Source: an uncultured Bacteroidales bacterium (lineage in GTDB: Bacteria; Bacteroidota; Bacteroidia; Bacteroidales; F082). From it: a DNA stretch of 64,000 nucleotides. Every line of letters starts with the position of its first letter. The first letter of the stretch is position 1. Where the stretch lies: positions 1 to 64,000 of the forward strand of contig CALBNV010000101.1 in the NCBI GenBank assembly GCA_937896895.1. The letters are read 5' to 3'. This document shows positions 41,344 through 50,333 of this stretch, one piece after another. The notes below the pieces were generated by a model, which saw only the letters and a list, made by a program, of their open reading frames with translations, was not told where the DNA came from and did no database searches. The translations under genes and the position numbers were made by a program.

Positions 41344-42069
41344 ATGAGAAAGATTTTGCTCACGACCGTTCTGACTTTTGTCTGCCTTGTGGCTATGTCA
41401 CAGAGAATGAATTACATCGAAGTTGGGAATCTGCCCGACGGACGTTACTCTGACGAGTCGTCTGGTGTGAAAATCACCGGATGGGTGCTCGGCGGAATGA
41501 AGACCGGCACATGGATCGAGTGCCATTCCAATACCGAACTGCCGCATTTCATCGCTAACTTCGTCAATGACAAACTTGATGGCATCTATCTCGAAATCGA
41601 CAAGCAAGGCGCTCTTTTGAGCCAGACGGAATACAAGGGCGGCAAACTCGACGGCACATCGCTGAAGTGGGCGAAGGGTGGCCGCCTCGCTGAGATGGTG
41701 AGCTACAAAGACGGAGTGAAGGACGGCCCTGTGAAGCTCTGCTACGACAAGGGCACCGTCAAGGAAGAGTCGAACTACAAGAACGGACAGCGCGACGGCG
41801 TGACCGTGTGGTATGCCTACAAAGAGAAGGAACAAGGCCCGAAGATGGCGCTTTATACCTACAAGGAAGGGGTCTTCGACGGACTTCAGGAGACGTATTA
41901 TGACAACGGCGCCGTTAAGACAAGAAAGATGTTCAAGAACAATGTGCAGGACGGTGCCGCCACGGAGTTCCATGAAGACGGCAGCGTGAAAAGTGAAGCC
42001 GTATATAAAAACGGCGAGGTCTCCGGCAAGGTGAAGGAATACGCCAAAGGCAAGAAAAATCCGAAATGA
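41344..42069 (+). CDS. Secreted MORN-repeat-like protein
   Basis: 241 residues. Signal peptide MRKILLTTVLTFVCLVAMSQ, then about seven units of a 22-25-residue repeat with the pattern Y-x-N-G-x-x-D-G (YKGGKLDGTSLKW, YKDGVKDGPVKL, YKNGQRDGVTVW, YKEGVFDGLQETYYDNG, FKNNVQDGAATEFHEDGSVK). This is the MORN-like/YwqK-type repeat. Such proteins are probably periplasmic or surface exposed in Bacteroidota; function unknown. Own promoter; 43 bases before the transporter gene. Confidence 0.8.
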   Translation: MRKILLTTVLTFVCLVAMSQRMNYIEVGNLPDGRYSDESSGVKITGWVLGGMKTGTWIECHSNTELPHFIANFVNDKLDGIYLEIDKQGALLSQTEYKGGKLDGTSLKWAKGGRLAEMVSYKDGVKDGPVKLCYDKGTVKEESNYKNGQRDGVTVWYAYKEKEQGPKMALYTYKEGVFDGLQETYYDNGAVKTRKMFKNNVQDGAATEFHEDGSVKSEAVYKNGEVSGKVKEYAKGKKNPK

Positions 42070-42112
42070 CTAAGCCTTGTCTCCTCCGCGAAAATTGAAA
42101 TAACACAGTGTC

Positions 42113-43576
42113 ATGTCAGATAACAATACAAAAACCAACAACTTAGGTAAGGCCATCAAGATCGCCATTTCGGTGGCTCTCTTCCTTTTCTTCTGGATCG
42201 CCCCGTCAAGTCTGTACGGGCTTCCTGACATTTCAATCGTCGAGCAGCGTGTCGTCGCCATCTTCGCTTTCGCTTTCGCGATGTGGGTGACGGAGGCTAT
42301 CCCGTCGTGGACGACGTCGGTGCTCGTCATCGTGCTGCTGCTTCTGACCTGTTCCACCGGTGCCATCGGTTTCCTGAAGGAGGGCGACGGCGTCAGCGGG
42401 GTCGGCACGCTGATAAAGTACAAGAATATCATGGCGGCCTTCGCCGACCCGACCATCATGCTGTTCCTCGGCGGCTTCGTCATCGCGGCCGTCGCCTCGA
42501 AGATGGGTGTTGACGTGCAGCTCGCGAAAGCCCTCCTGAGGCTCTTCGGACGCCGCTCGGAGTTCGTGCTCCTCGGCTTCCTCCTCGTGACAGGCCTGTT
42601 CTCGATGTTCATCAGCAACACGGCCACGGCCGCCATGATGCTGACGTTCATGGCGCCAGTGCTGCGTCAGCTGCCCGTTGACGGCAAGGGCAGGCTCGGC
42701 CTCGTCATGGCCATCCCTATCGGGGCCAACATCGGCGGCATCGCCACGCCTATCGGCACGCCGCCCAACGCCATAGCACTCAAGTTCCTCAACGACGCCG
42801 AAGGCCTCGACATGGGCATCGGCTTCGGCGACTGGTTCCTCGTGATGTTCCCTTACACCATCGTGCTGCTCCTCGTCGCATGGGGCCTGCTGCTCCTTTT
42901 CTTCCCGTTCAAGCAGAAAACCATCGAACTTCACATCGAAGGCGAGACGAAGAAAGGCTGGCGGCTCACGGTCACTTACATCACTATGGCTGTCACCATC
43001 CTGCTGTGGATGCTCGACAAGCTTACCGGGCTCAACGCCAATGTCGTGGCGATGATCCCGATCGCGATATACTGCATTACAGGCATCTTCACGAAAGACG
43101 ACCTTAAGGACATCAACTGGAGCGTGCTGTGGCTCGTCGCCGGCGGCTTCGCGCTCGGCACCGCCTTGTATGAGACGGGTCTCGACAGGCATCTCGTGGC
43201 AGCCATACCGTTCGCGTCGTGGTCGCCGCTCCTCGTCATCATGGGCGCGACACTCGTCTGCTGGCTGGTGTCGAACGTCATCTCGCACACCGCCGCGGCC
43301 AACCTGCTCGTCCCCGTCATGGTGACGCTCGCCATCGGGATGCGGCAGATGCTCGACCCTTTCGGCGGGGCAGGCACGCTGCTGCTCTGCGTCACACTCG
43401 CGTCGTCGTTGGCCATGATACTTCCCATCTCGACGCCGCCCAACGCCATAGCGTACAGCACCGGCATGATTCAGGTGAAAGACATGGAGAAAGTCGGTGT
43501 CATCATCGGCGTCATAGGCCTCGTCCTCGCAGTCGGATTGCTGATATTGGTGGGGAAGGCTGGATATTGGATGTAA
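42113..43576 (+). CDS. SLC13/DASS family dicarboxylate transporter
   Basis: 487 residues and about 11-12 membrane segments. The DASS sodium and substrate site motif is visible twice: SNTATAAMML (near 164) with GIATPIGTPPNAIAL (near 213), and the second half SNVISHTAAANLLVPV and LPISTPPNAIAYS. It should couple uptake (or export) of C4-dicarboxylates such as succinate or fumarate to sodium. It lies 21 bases before sdhC, fitting a link to fumarate respiration, where succinate is the end product. Confidence 0.9.
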   Translation: MSDNNTKTNNLGKAIKIAISVALFLFFWIAPSSLYGLPDISIVEQRVVAIFAFAFAMWVTEAIPSWTTSVLVIVLLLLTCSTGAIGFLKEGDGVSGVGTLIKYKNIMAAFADPTIMLFLGGFVIAAVASKMGVDVQLAKALLRLFGRRSEFVLLGFLLVTGLFSMFISNTATAAMMLTFMAPVLRQLPVDGKGRLGLVMAIPIGANIGGIATPIGTPPNAIALKFLNDAEGLDMGIGFGDWFLVMFPYTIVLLLVAWGLLLLFFPFKQKTIELHIEGETKKGWRLTVTYITMAVTILLWMLDKLTGLNANVVAMIPIAIYCITGIFTKDDLKDINWSVLWLVAGGFALGTALYETGLDRHLVAAIPFASWSPLLVIMGATLVCWLVSNVISHTAAANLLVPVMVTLAIGMRQMLDPFGGAGTLLLCVTLASSLAMILPISTPPNAIAYSTGMIQVKDMEKVGVIIGVIGLVLAVGLLILVGKAGYWM

Positions 43577-43597
43577 AATGTTGAAATATAAGTTGTT

Positions 43598-44272
43598 ATG
43601 AGAAACAAAAAAGGCCTTTCTTCACTTACGAAGAAACTTGTGATGGCAATCACCGGCGGCTGCCTGGTGCTCTTCCTGCTGTTCCACGGCTCGATGAACG
43701 TCGTGTCAATCATCTCCGAGAGCGGTTACAACTGGATCTGCGAGTTCCTCGGCGCCAACTGGTACGCCATCGTCGGCACCGTCGGCCTCGCCGCCATGGT
43801 GGCCATACACTTCATCTACGCCTTCATCCTCTCTTTCCAGAACTACAAGGCGCGCGGCAACCAACGCTACGCGGTGGCCGGGAGACAGGAAGGCGTGTCG
43901 TGGGCGTCGAAGAACATGCTCGTCATCGGCCTCATCGTCATCATCGGCCTCGGACTTCACCTATATAACTTCTGGGCGAAGATGCAGCTCGCCGAGCTTC
44001 AGGGTGTCGCGCCGTCCGACGGACTTTCGCCTGTCGATGGCATCGGACGCATCAAGCTGGTGTTCGGCAACACCTATTTCAGCGTGATGTACCTCTTGTG
44101 GCTCGCTTTCCTGTGGTTCCACCTCTCGCACGGCATCGCCTCTGTGATGCAGTCGATAGGCTGGAGCAACCATGTCTGGAAACGCCGCATCGAATGGCTC
44201 GGCAGGTTCTTCGCCATCGTCATCGTGGCCATGTTCGCAAGCGTGGTGATTTATTATTGGTTGATTTACTAA
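43598..44272 (+). CDS. sdhC: Succinate dehydrogenase/fumarate reductase cytochrome b subunit
   Basis: 224 residues, five membrane helices, the diheme cytochrome b558-type anchor of the single-subunit (class B-like) complexes. KKLVMAITGGCLVLFLLFHGSMN supplies a heme histidine in helix 1; further histidines are in MVAIHFIYAF, GLGLHLYNFW and FLWFHLSHGI. It ties the flavoprotein and iron-sulfur subunits to the membrane and handles menaquinone. First of sdhC-sdhA-sdhB. Confidence 0.92.
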   Translation: MRNKKGLSSLTKKLVMAITGGCLVLFLLFHGSMNVVSIISESGYNWICEFLGANWYAIVGTVGLAAMVAIHFIYAFILSFQNYKARGNQRYAVAGRQEGVSWASKNMLVIGLIVIIGLGLHLYNFWAKMQLAELQGVAPSDGLSPVDGIGRIKLVFGNTYFSVMYLLWLAFLWFHLSHGIASVMQSIGWSNHVWKRRIEWLGRFFAIVIVAMFASVVIYYWLIY

Positions 44273-44287
44273 TCTGATTTTCAAGCT

Positions 44288-46225
<1,938 letters not shown>

Positions 46226-46541
46226 AAAGTTTATAAAGTAGAAAGTAGAAAGTTTATAAAGTAGAAAGTTATAAAGTACCTGACAGACTTAGTGAACTTT
46301 ACAATCTTTATGAACTTTACAAACTTTACAAACTTTTAACTTTATTAACTTTATAAACTTTACAAACTTTTAACTTTACAAACTTTATGAACTTTATAAA
46401 CTTTATGAACTTTACAAACTTTTAACTTTATAAACTTAGTGAACTTTACAAACTTTACAAACTTTAAACTTTATAAACTTTATGAACTTTACAAACTTTT
46501 AACTTTATGAACTTTACAAACTTTATAAACTTTTAAACTTT
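46226..46541 (+). repeat. 316-base degenerate repeat array between sdhA and sdhB
   Basis: The array starts with AAAGTTTATAAAGTAG units right after the sdhA stop (46227-46275), then turns into about twenty units of the inverse form, AACTTTACAAACTTTATGAA and variants (46293-46541). The two parts are roughly complementary and could fold on each other. No gene, promoter or terminator was recognised inside. Many ATGAACTTT triplets in the array are potential start codons that run into TAA after a few codons; the last one is the sdhB start. Confidence 0.85.
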
Positions 46542-47297
46542 ATGAACTTTATACTAAAACTCTGGAGACAGAAAGACAATAAATCGAAAGGTAAATTTGT
46601 TGAATATCGTCTCGATGGTGTGCCGAAGGAGGCCTCGTTCCTTGAGATGCTCGACATCCTCAACGAACAGCTCGTGATGAAGGGCGAGGACCCCGTGACG
46701 TTCGACCACGACTGCCGCGAGGGAATCTGCGGCGCCTGCGGCCTGTATATCAACGGACACCCGCACGGGAAGTTCAAGAACACCACGACATGCCAGCTGC
46801 ACATGCGCAAGTTCGCCGACGGCGCGACAATCACCGTTGAGCCGTGGCGTTCGGCGGCGTTCCCGGTCATCAAGGACCTGATGGTTGACCGCTCGTCGTT
46901 GGACAAGCTCATACAGGCGGGAGGCTACGTCTCGGTGCGCACCGGCGGCGTGCCCGACGCGAACGCGATTCCGGTGAACAAACACTGCGCCGACCTCTCG
47001 ATGGACTCGGCGTCGTGCATCGGCTGCGGAGCGTGCGTGGCGACATGCAAGAACGGCAGCGCGATGCTGTTCGTCTCGGCGAAGGTCTCGCAGCTCGCGC
47101 TGCTGCCGCAAGGACAGGTGGAGGCGCGTGACAGGGTGCAGAAGATGGTCGCCCGCATGGACGAACTCGGATTCGGCAACTGCTCCAACACCTTCGCGTG
47201 CGAGGCCGAATGCCCGAAAGGCATCTCCGTCACCAACATCGCGAGGATGAACCGGCAGTTTTTCGCCGCGAAAATAGCTGAGCCGCTGAAGAAATAA
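46542..47297 (+). CDS. sdhB: Succinate dehydrogenase/fumarate reductase iron-sulfur subunit
   Basis: 251 residues. The [2Fe-2S] site CREGICGACGLYINGHPHG (about 65-83), the [4Fe-4S] motif CIGCGACVATCKNG (about 147) and the second cluster NTFACEAECPKGI (about 225) carry electrons between flavin and heme. The first residues MNFILKLW derive in part from the repeat array: ATGAACTTTAT is a repeat unit. No better start is visible and the family begins in this region. Confidence 0.93.
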   Translation: MNFILKLWRQKDNKSKGKFVEYRLDGVPKEASFLEMLDILNEQLVMKGEDPVTFDHDCREGICGACGLYINGHPHGKFKNTTTCQLHMRKFADGATITVEPWRSAAFPVIKDLMVDRSSLDKLIQAGGYVSVRTGGVPDANAIPVNKHCADLSMDSASCIGCGACVATCKNGSAMLFVSAKVSQLALLPQGQVEARDRVQKMVARMDELGFGNCSNTFACEAECPKGISVTNIARMNRQFFAAKIAEPLKK

Positions 47298-47320
47298 TAA
47301 CACAGTCCTGCGGATATTAA

Positions 47321-47395
47321 TTCATCCCGCAGATTTCGCCTGTTTTCGCGGATATTAAAAGATCCGCGTCTGATTCGCGAAGTATGCGGGATGAA
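47321..47395. repeat. Nested palindromes between sdhB and the MATE gene
   Basis: TTCATCCCGCA (47321-47331) and TGCGGGATGAA (47385-47395) are perfect inverted copies; inside them CGCGGA (47347-47352) and TCCGCG (47363-47368) form a second pair. The region sits between two convergent genes but has no T run, so it is not a standard terminator. Confidence 0.6.
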
Positions 47396-47429
47396 TATAT
47401 TAATGCGGTTCGTGTGAATGTTTCGGCGA

Positions 47430-48758
47430 CTAAATCCTCTTCCTCTGCCAGTTGGCATACTTTACGTAGAGGTACGACACGAAGGCGATGAGTGTGCCAT
47501 AGACGTATTCGCACGTCCAGACGAGAGCCACATCGGTGGCCGTGTGTGTCATCATCCAGATGTACCCGATGTAAATCAACAATATGCCGAACTCGAGCCA
47601 GAGCGCGGCGTTGGTGTTGCCGGTGCCGGAGACGGCCTCGAAGAAGATGCTTCCGACAGCCTGAAAAGCGATGGCTCCGCAGATAACATATATCGACGGT
47701 ATCGCAAGCTGCGCGAGTGCGAGGTCTTCGGTGTAAATCCTCATCACGGTCATCGGGAAGACCGCGCAGACGACGATGAACGGGATGCAGCACAGGAAGC
47801 AGTTGAGCGTCACCTTGTAAAGCGTCGGCATCACCTCGCTGGGACGCCCCGCCCCGATGATGCGGCTCGTCAGCGTGTTCGACGTCGCGAGGAATCCGAA
47901 GACGGGGATGAACATGATCATATAGACGCTGCGTACAATTGAAGAGACGCCGATGGCTTCCTCGCCCATCTTTTCAACGAAGATGAAGAAGATGAACCAC
48001 GCGCTGAACGAGAACAGTTTCTGGAACATCGTCGGACCGGCAATCTTGAAGATGTTGAACGTCAAGTCTTTGTCGAAACGATGGCGTTTGAAAAGCCCGT
48101 AGTTTTTCTTTCCCAAAACGACATAAGTATATGTTGTGAAGAAAATCGTCGCGGTGACTTCGGCCATGAAAGAGGCGAGTGCCGCGCCGCCGATGCCCAT
48201 CTCCGGAAGGCCTAACTTGCCGAAAATCAAGGCGTAGTCCATCACGATGTTCACCGTCGCCATGATTATAGTCGAGAAAGTGATGACCTTGGTGTTCGAG
48301 AGGCCGACGTAAAGCGAACGGTATAAGTAGTTGAAACACACGAAGATGATGCCGTATTGGCGGTAGTTCATGTATTCCATCGCGCCGGCGTAGATGTTTT
48401 GCGAGTCGATGATGAAATTGAGCAGCTTGCCCGTGAACGTGTTCATTATCAGGAACAACACTATTCCGAAAAGGAAGATGAACAACGCCCCGTGCTGGAA
48501 GATGCTGCCGATCTTCTCATACTGCCGCTCGCCGAAACGCCGCGCCACAATTATCTGAATGCCAACGGCGAAGCCCATCGCCATCGTGGTGAAAACGAAG
48601 TAAAAAAGCCCCGCCATCATCGACGCGCCGAGCGCCACCACACCGAGATGCCCGAGAAAGGCGGTGTCGGTGAAGGTGATGAGCGTCTGCGCAAGGTTGC
48701 CTATCATGATCGGCACTGCGATGCGCCAAATCTCTCTCGTTGAAATGCTTGTCTTCAT
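47430..48758 (-). CDS. MATE family efflux transporter
   Basis: 442 residues with 12 membrane segments. MKTSISTREIWRIAVPIMIG is the start of the first helix, TFTDTAFLGHLGVVALGA is a MATE hallmark near residue 30, and the second half repeats the fold (MFQKLFSFSAWFIFFIF, SNTLTSRIIGAGRP). It probably exports cationic drugs or metabolites using sodium or protons. The ATG at 48758 is preferred over 48779 because TAATTTTG lies at 48786-48779. Confidence 0.92.
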   Translation of the reverse strand: MKTSISTREIWRIAVPIMIGNLAQTLITFTDTAFLGHLGVVALGASMMAGLFYFVFTTMAMGFAVGIQIIVARRFGERQYEKIGSIFQHGALFIFLFGIVLFLIMNTFTGKLLNFIIDSQNIYAGAMEYMNYRQYGIIFVCFNYLYRSLYVGLSNTKVITFSTIIMATVNIVMDYALIFGKLGLPEMGIGGAALASFMAEVTATIFFTTYTYVVLGKKNYGLFKRHRFDKDLTFNIFKIAGPTMFQKLFSFSAWFIFFIFVEKMGEEAIGVSSIVRSVYMIMFIPVFGFLATSNTLTSRIIGAGRPSEVMPTLYKVTLNCFLCCIPFIVVCAVFPMTVMRIYTEDLALAQLAIPSIYVICGAIAFQAVGSIFFEAVSGTGNTNAALWLEFGILLIYIGYIWMMTHTATDVALVWTCEYVYGTLIAFVSYLYVKYANWQRKRI

Positions 48759-48778
48759 AAACGTGAAAAAAAACGGCA

Positions 48779-48786
48779 CAAAATTA
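48779..48786 (-). promoter_or_regulatory. -7 element for the MATE gene
   Basis: On the minus strand reads TAATTTTG (TAnnTTTG), 20 bases before the ATG. Confidence 0.55.
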
Positions 48787-48791
48787 AGGAA

Positions 48792-48860
48792 TTTTTTAAC
48801 ACAAGTTTCACGAGTTTTTTAACACAAGTTTTACAAGTTTTTAAACACAAGTTAAACGAG
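48792..48860. repeat. Three 23-bp direct repeats in a divergent promoter region
   Basis: Units at 48792-48814, 48815-48837 and 48838-48860 all follow TTTTTTAACACAAGTTTCAC plus AAG/GAG with few changes. They lie between the MATE promoter and the -33 element of the oxidoreductase promoter, so they could be binding sites. Confidence 0.7.
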
Positions 48861-48888
48861 TTTTTTTTGTTTGGAAGTTTTTTTATAG

Positions 48889-48921
48889 TTTGTGATTATT
48901 TGTCGAAAAATGTTATCTTTG
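48889..48921 (+). promoter_or_regulatory. Promoter of the Gfo/Idh/MocA oxidoreductase gene
   Basis: TTTG (48889-48892) and TATCTTTG (48914-48921) with a 21-base spacer, the best -33/-7 pair in the window. About 70 bases of leader precede the ATG at 48991. Confidence 0.65.
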
Positions 48922-48990
48922 TGAAATTTTTGAAATCATTCGCTGATTTTAAAAGTTATTTTTAAAATATTGAAAATCAAGTATATAGCC

Positions 48991-50265
48991 ATGAAAAGAA
49001 AAGAATTTCTGACTGCGATGGGCGGCTTCGCCTTGTTCAGCATAGTGCCGAGCAAGGTGCTTGGCGGCCAACGTCATATCGCGCCAAGCGACCAACTCAC
49101 AAAAGGCATCATCGGCGTCGGCGGAATCGGACGCTCCGCGCTGCATTTCACCAACGACGAGTCATGCCGTCTGACTGCCATCTGCGACGTTGATTCAAAC
49201 CACTTGAACGCCGCCAAACAGCAGGCGAAGGAGAAGCTCGGAGTCAGCGTGAACACCTATCACAACTACCGCGACCTGATCTGCGACCCGAATGTTGACA
49301 TCGTGCACATCGCGACGCCGCCGCACTGGCACGGCATCATGGCTGTCGAGGCCGCCAACGCCGGCAAGGATGTCATGTGCGAGAAGCCGATGACACGCAC
49401 CATCGGCGAGGGCAAGAGAGTCATGGAGGCGGTGAGACAGAACGGGCGGATCTTCCGCTTGAACACCTGGTTCCGCTTCCAGGACACCTTCTACGGACTC
49501 GGCACCACCGTCGAGCCGCTCAAGAAACTCGTTGACAGTGGACTGCTCGGCTGGCCGCTCAAAGTGACAATATCAGGTTACACAGGCTTCAACTGGAAAT
49601 TCTTCTGGGTCGGGAAGGAAAACCTTGAACCTCAGATAGTCCCGTCGAATCTCGACTATGACTCATGGCTCGGGCCGGCTCCGTACAAGCCTTATAACGA
49701 ACACCGTACGCATCAGACTTTCCGCGGCTATTGGGACTACGACGGCGGCGGTCTGGCCGACATGGGACAGCATTACATCGACCCGGTGCAGTATATCCTG
49801 GGCAAGGACAACACGTCGCCGGTGATGGTCGAGATAGATGCGCCGCAGCAACATCCTGACGCGGTAGGCACCTGGCGCTCAATAAAATACACCTACGATG
49901 ACGGCTGCCAGATCATCCTCGAAGGCGAAGACAACGGCGACCCGAAAGCGCCATACATCGAAGGCCCGAAAGGAAAACTCTACAAAGGCTTCGAGTGTAC
50001 GATACCGAATGTCATGCAACGGCTTCTCGACTTCCCAGACCCGGAGCCGCAACGCACCGACTTTCTCGAATGCGTCCGCACACGACAGAAATTCGCACTC
50101 AACGAGGAAAACGGCTTCCGCTCGGCGACAATCGTAAACATGGGCGTCTGCGCACTCCGGCTCGGCAGAAACCTGAAATTCGACCCGGTAAGAATGAGGT
50201 TCGTCGGCGATGACGCCGCCAATCAGCTGATTGACCAGCCGATGAGAATGCCGTGGAAGATATGA
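48991..50265 (+). CDS. Gfo/Idh/MocA family oxidoreductase
   Basis: 424 residues. An N-terminal export-like segment (MKRKEFLTAMGGFALFSIVP) with KRKEFL recalls the Tat leaders of this family (usually RRxFL). The Rossmann site GIIGVGGIGRSALHF follows at about 40, then ATPPHWHG and CEKPMTRTIGEG, the EKP catalytic motif. Bacteroidota versions act on sugars, making 3-keto-glycosides, in the periplasm. The next gene carries DUF1080, a 3-keto-glycoside hydrolase-type domain, which supports this. TTG/ATG at 48970 are unlikely starts. Confidence 0.88.
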   Translation: MKRKEFLTAMGGFALFSIVPSKVLGGQRHIAPSDQLTKGIIGVGGIGRSALHFTNDESCRLTAICDVDSNHLNAAKQQAKEKLGVSVNTYHNYRDLICDPNVDIVHIATPPHWHGIMAVEAANAGKDVMCEKPMTRTIGEGKRVMEAVRQNGRIFRLNTWFRFQDTFYGLGTTVEPLKKLVDSGLLGWPLKVTISGYTGFNWKFFWVGKENLEPQIVPSNLDYDSWLGPAPYKPYNEHRTHQTFRGYWDYDGGGLADMGQHYIDPVQYILGKDNTSPVMVEIDAPQQHPDAVGTWRSIKYTYDDGCQIILEGEDNGDPKAPYIEGPKGKLYKGFECTIPNVMQRLLDFPDPEPQRTDFLECVRTRQKFALNEENGFRSATIVNMGVCALRLGRNLKFDPVRMRFVGDDAANQLIDQPMRMPWKI

Positions 50266-50330
50266 AAGTTTGGAAAGTTATAAAGTTTGGAAAGTTATAA
50301 AGTAGAAAGTTATAAAGTAGAAAGTTATTG
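50266..50330 (+). repeat. AAAGTTATAAAGTAG repeats between the two keto-sugar genes
   Basis: From the TGA stop onward: AAAGTTTGGAAAGTTATAAAG, again AAAGTTATAAAGTAG twice, ending AAAGTTATTGAAAATG at the next start. Same sense as the other AAAGT arrays. Confidence 0.7.
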
Positions 50331-50333
50331 AAA

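Noticed and set aside
41163..41453. Open frame of 96 codons on the plus strand
   Set aside because: It runs through tail repeats and overlaps the MORN-like gene start in another frame; no domain.
42233..43288. Open frame of 351 codons on the minus strand
   Set aside because: It lies wholly inside the SLC13 transporter gene; the product is rich in His, Glu, Arg and Asp with no recognisable domain, as expected for the complement of a membrane protein gene.
46226..46541. Possible CRISPR array
   Set aside because: Units are 12-15 bases, degenerate and contiguous; there are no unique spacers of constant length and no cas genes.
46554..47303. Open frame of 249 codons on the minus strand
   Set aside because: Complement of sdhB; the plus-strand product has all cluster ligands.
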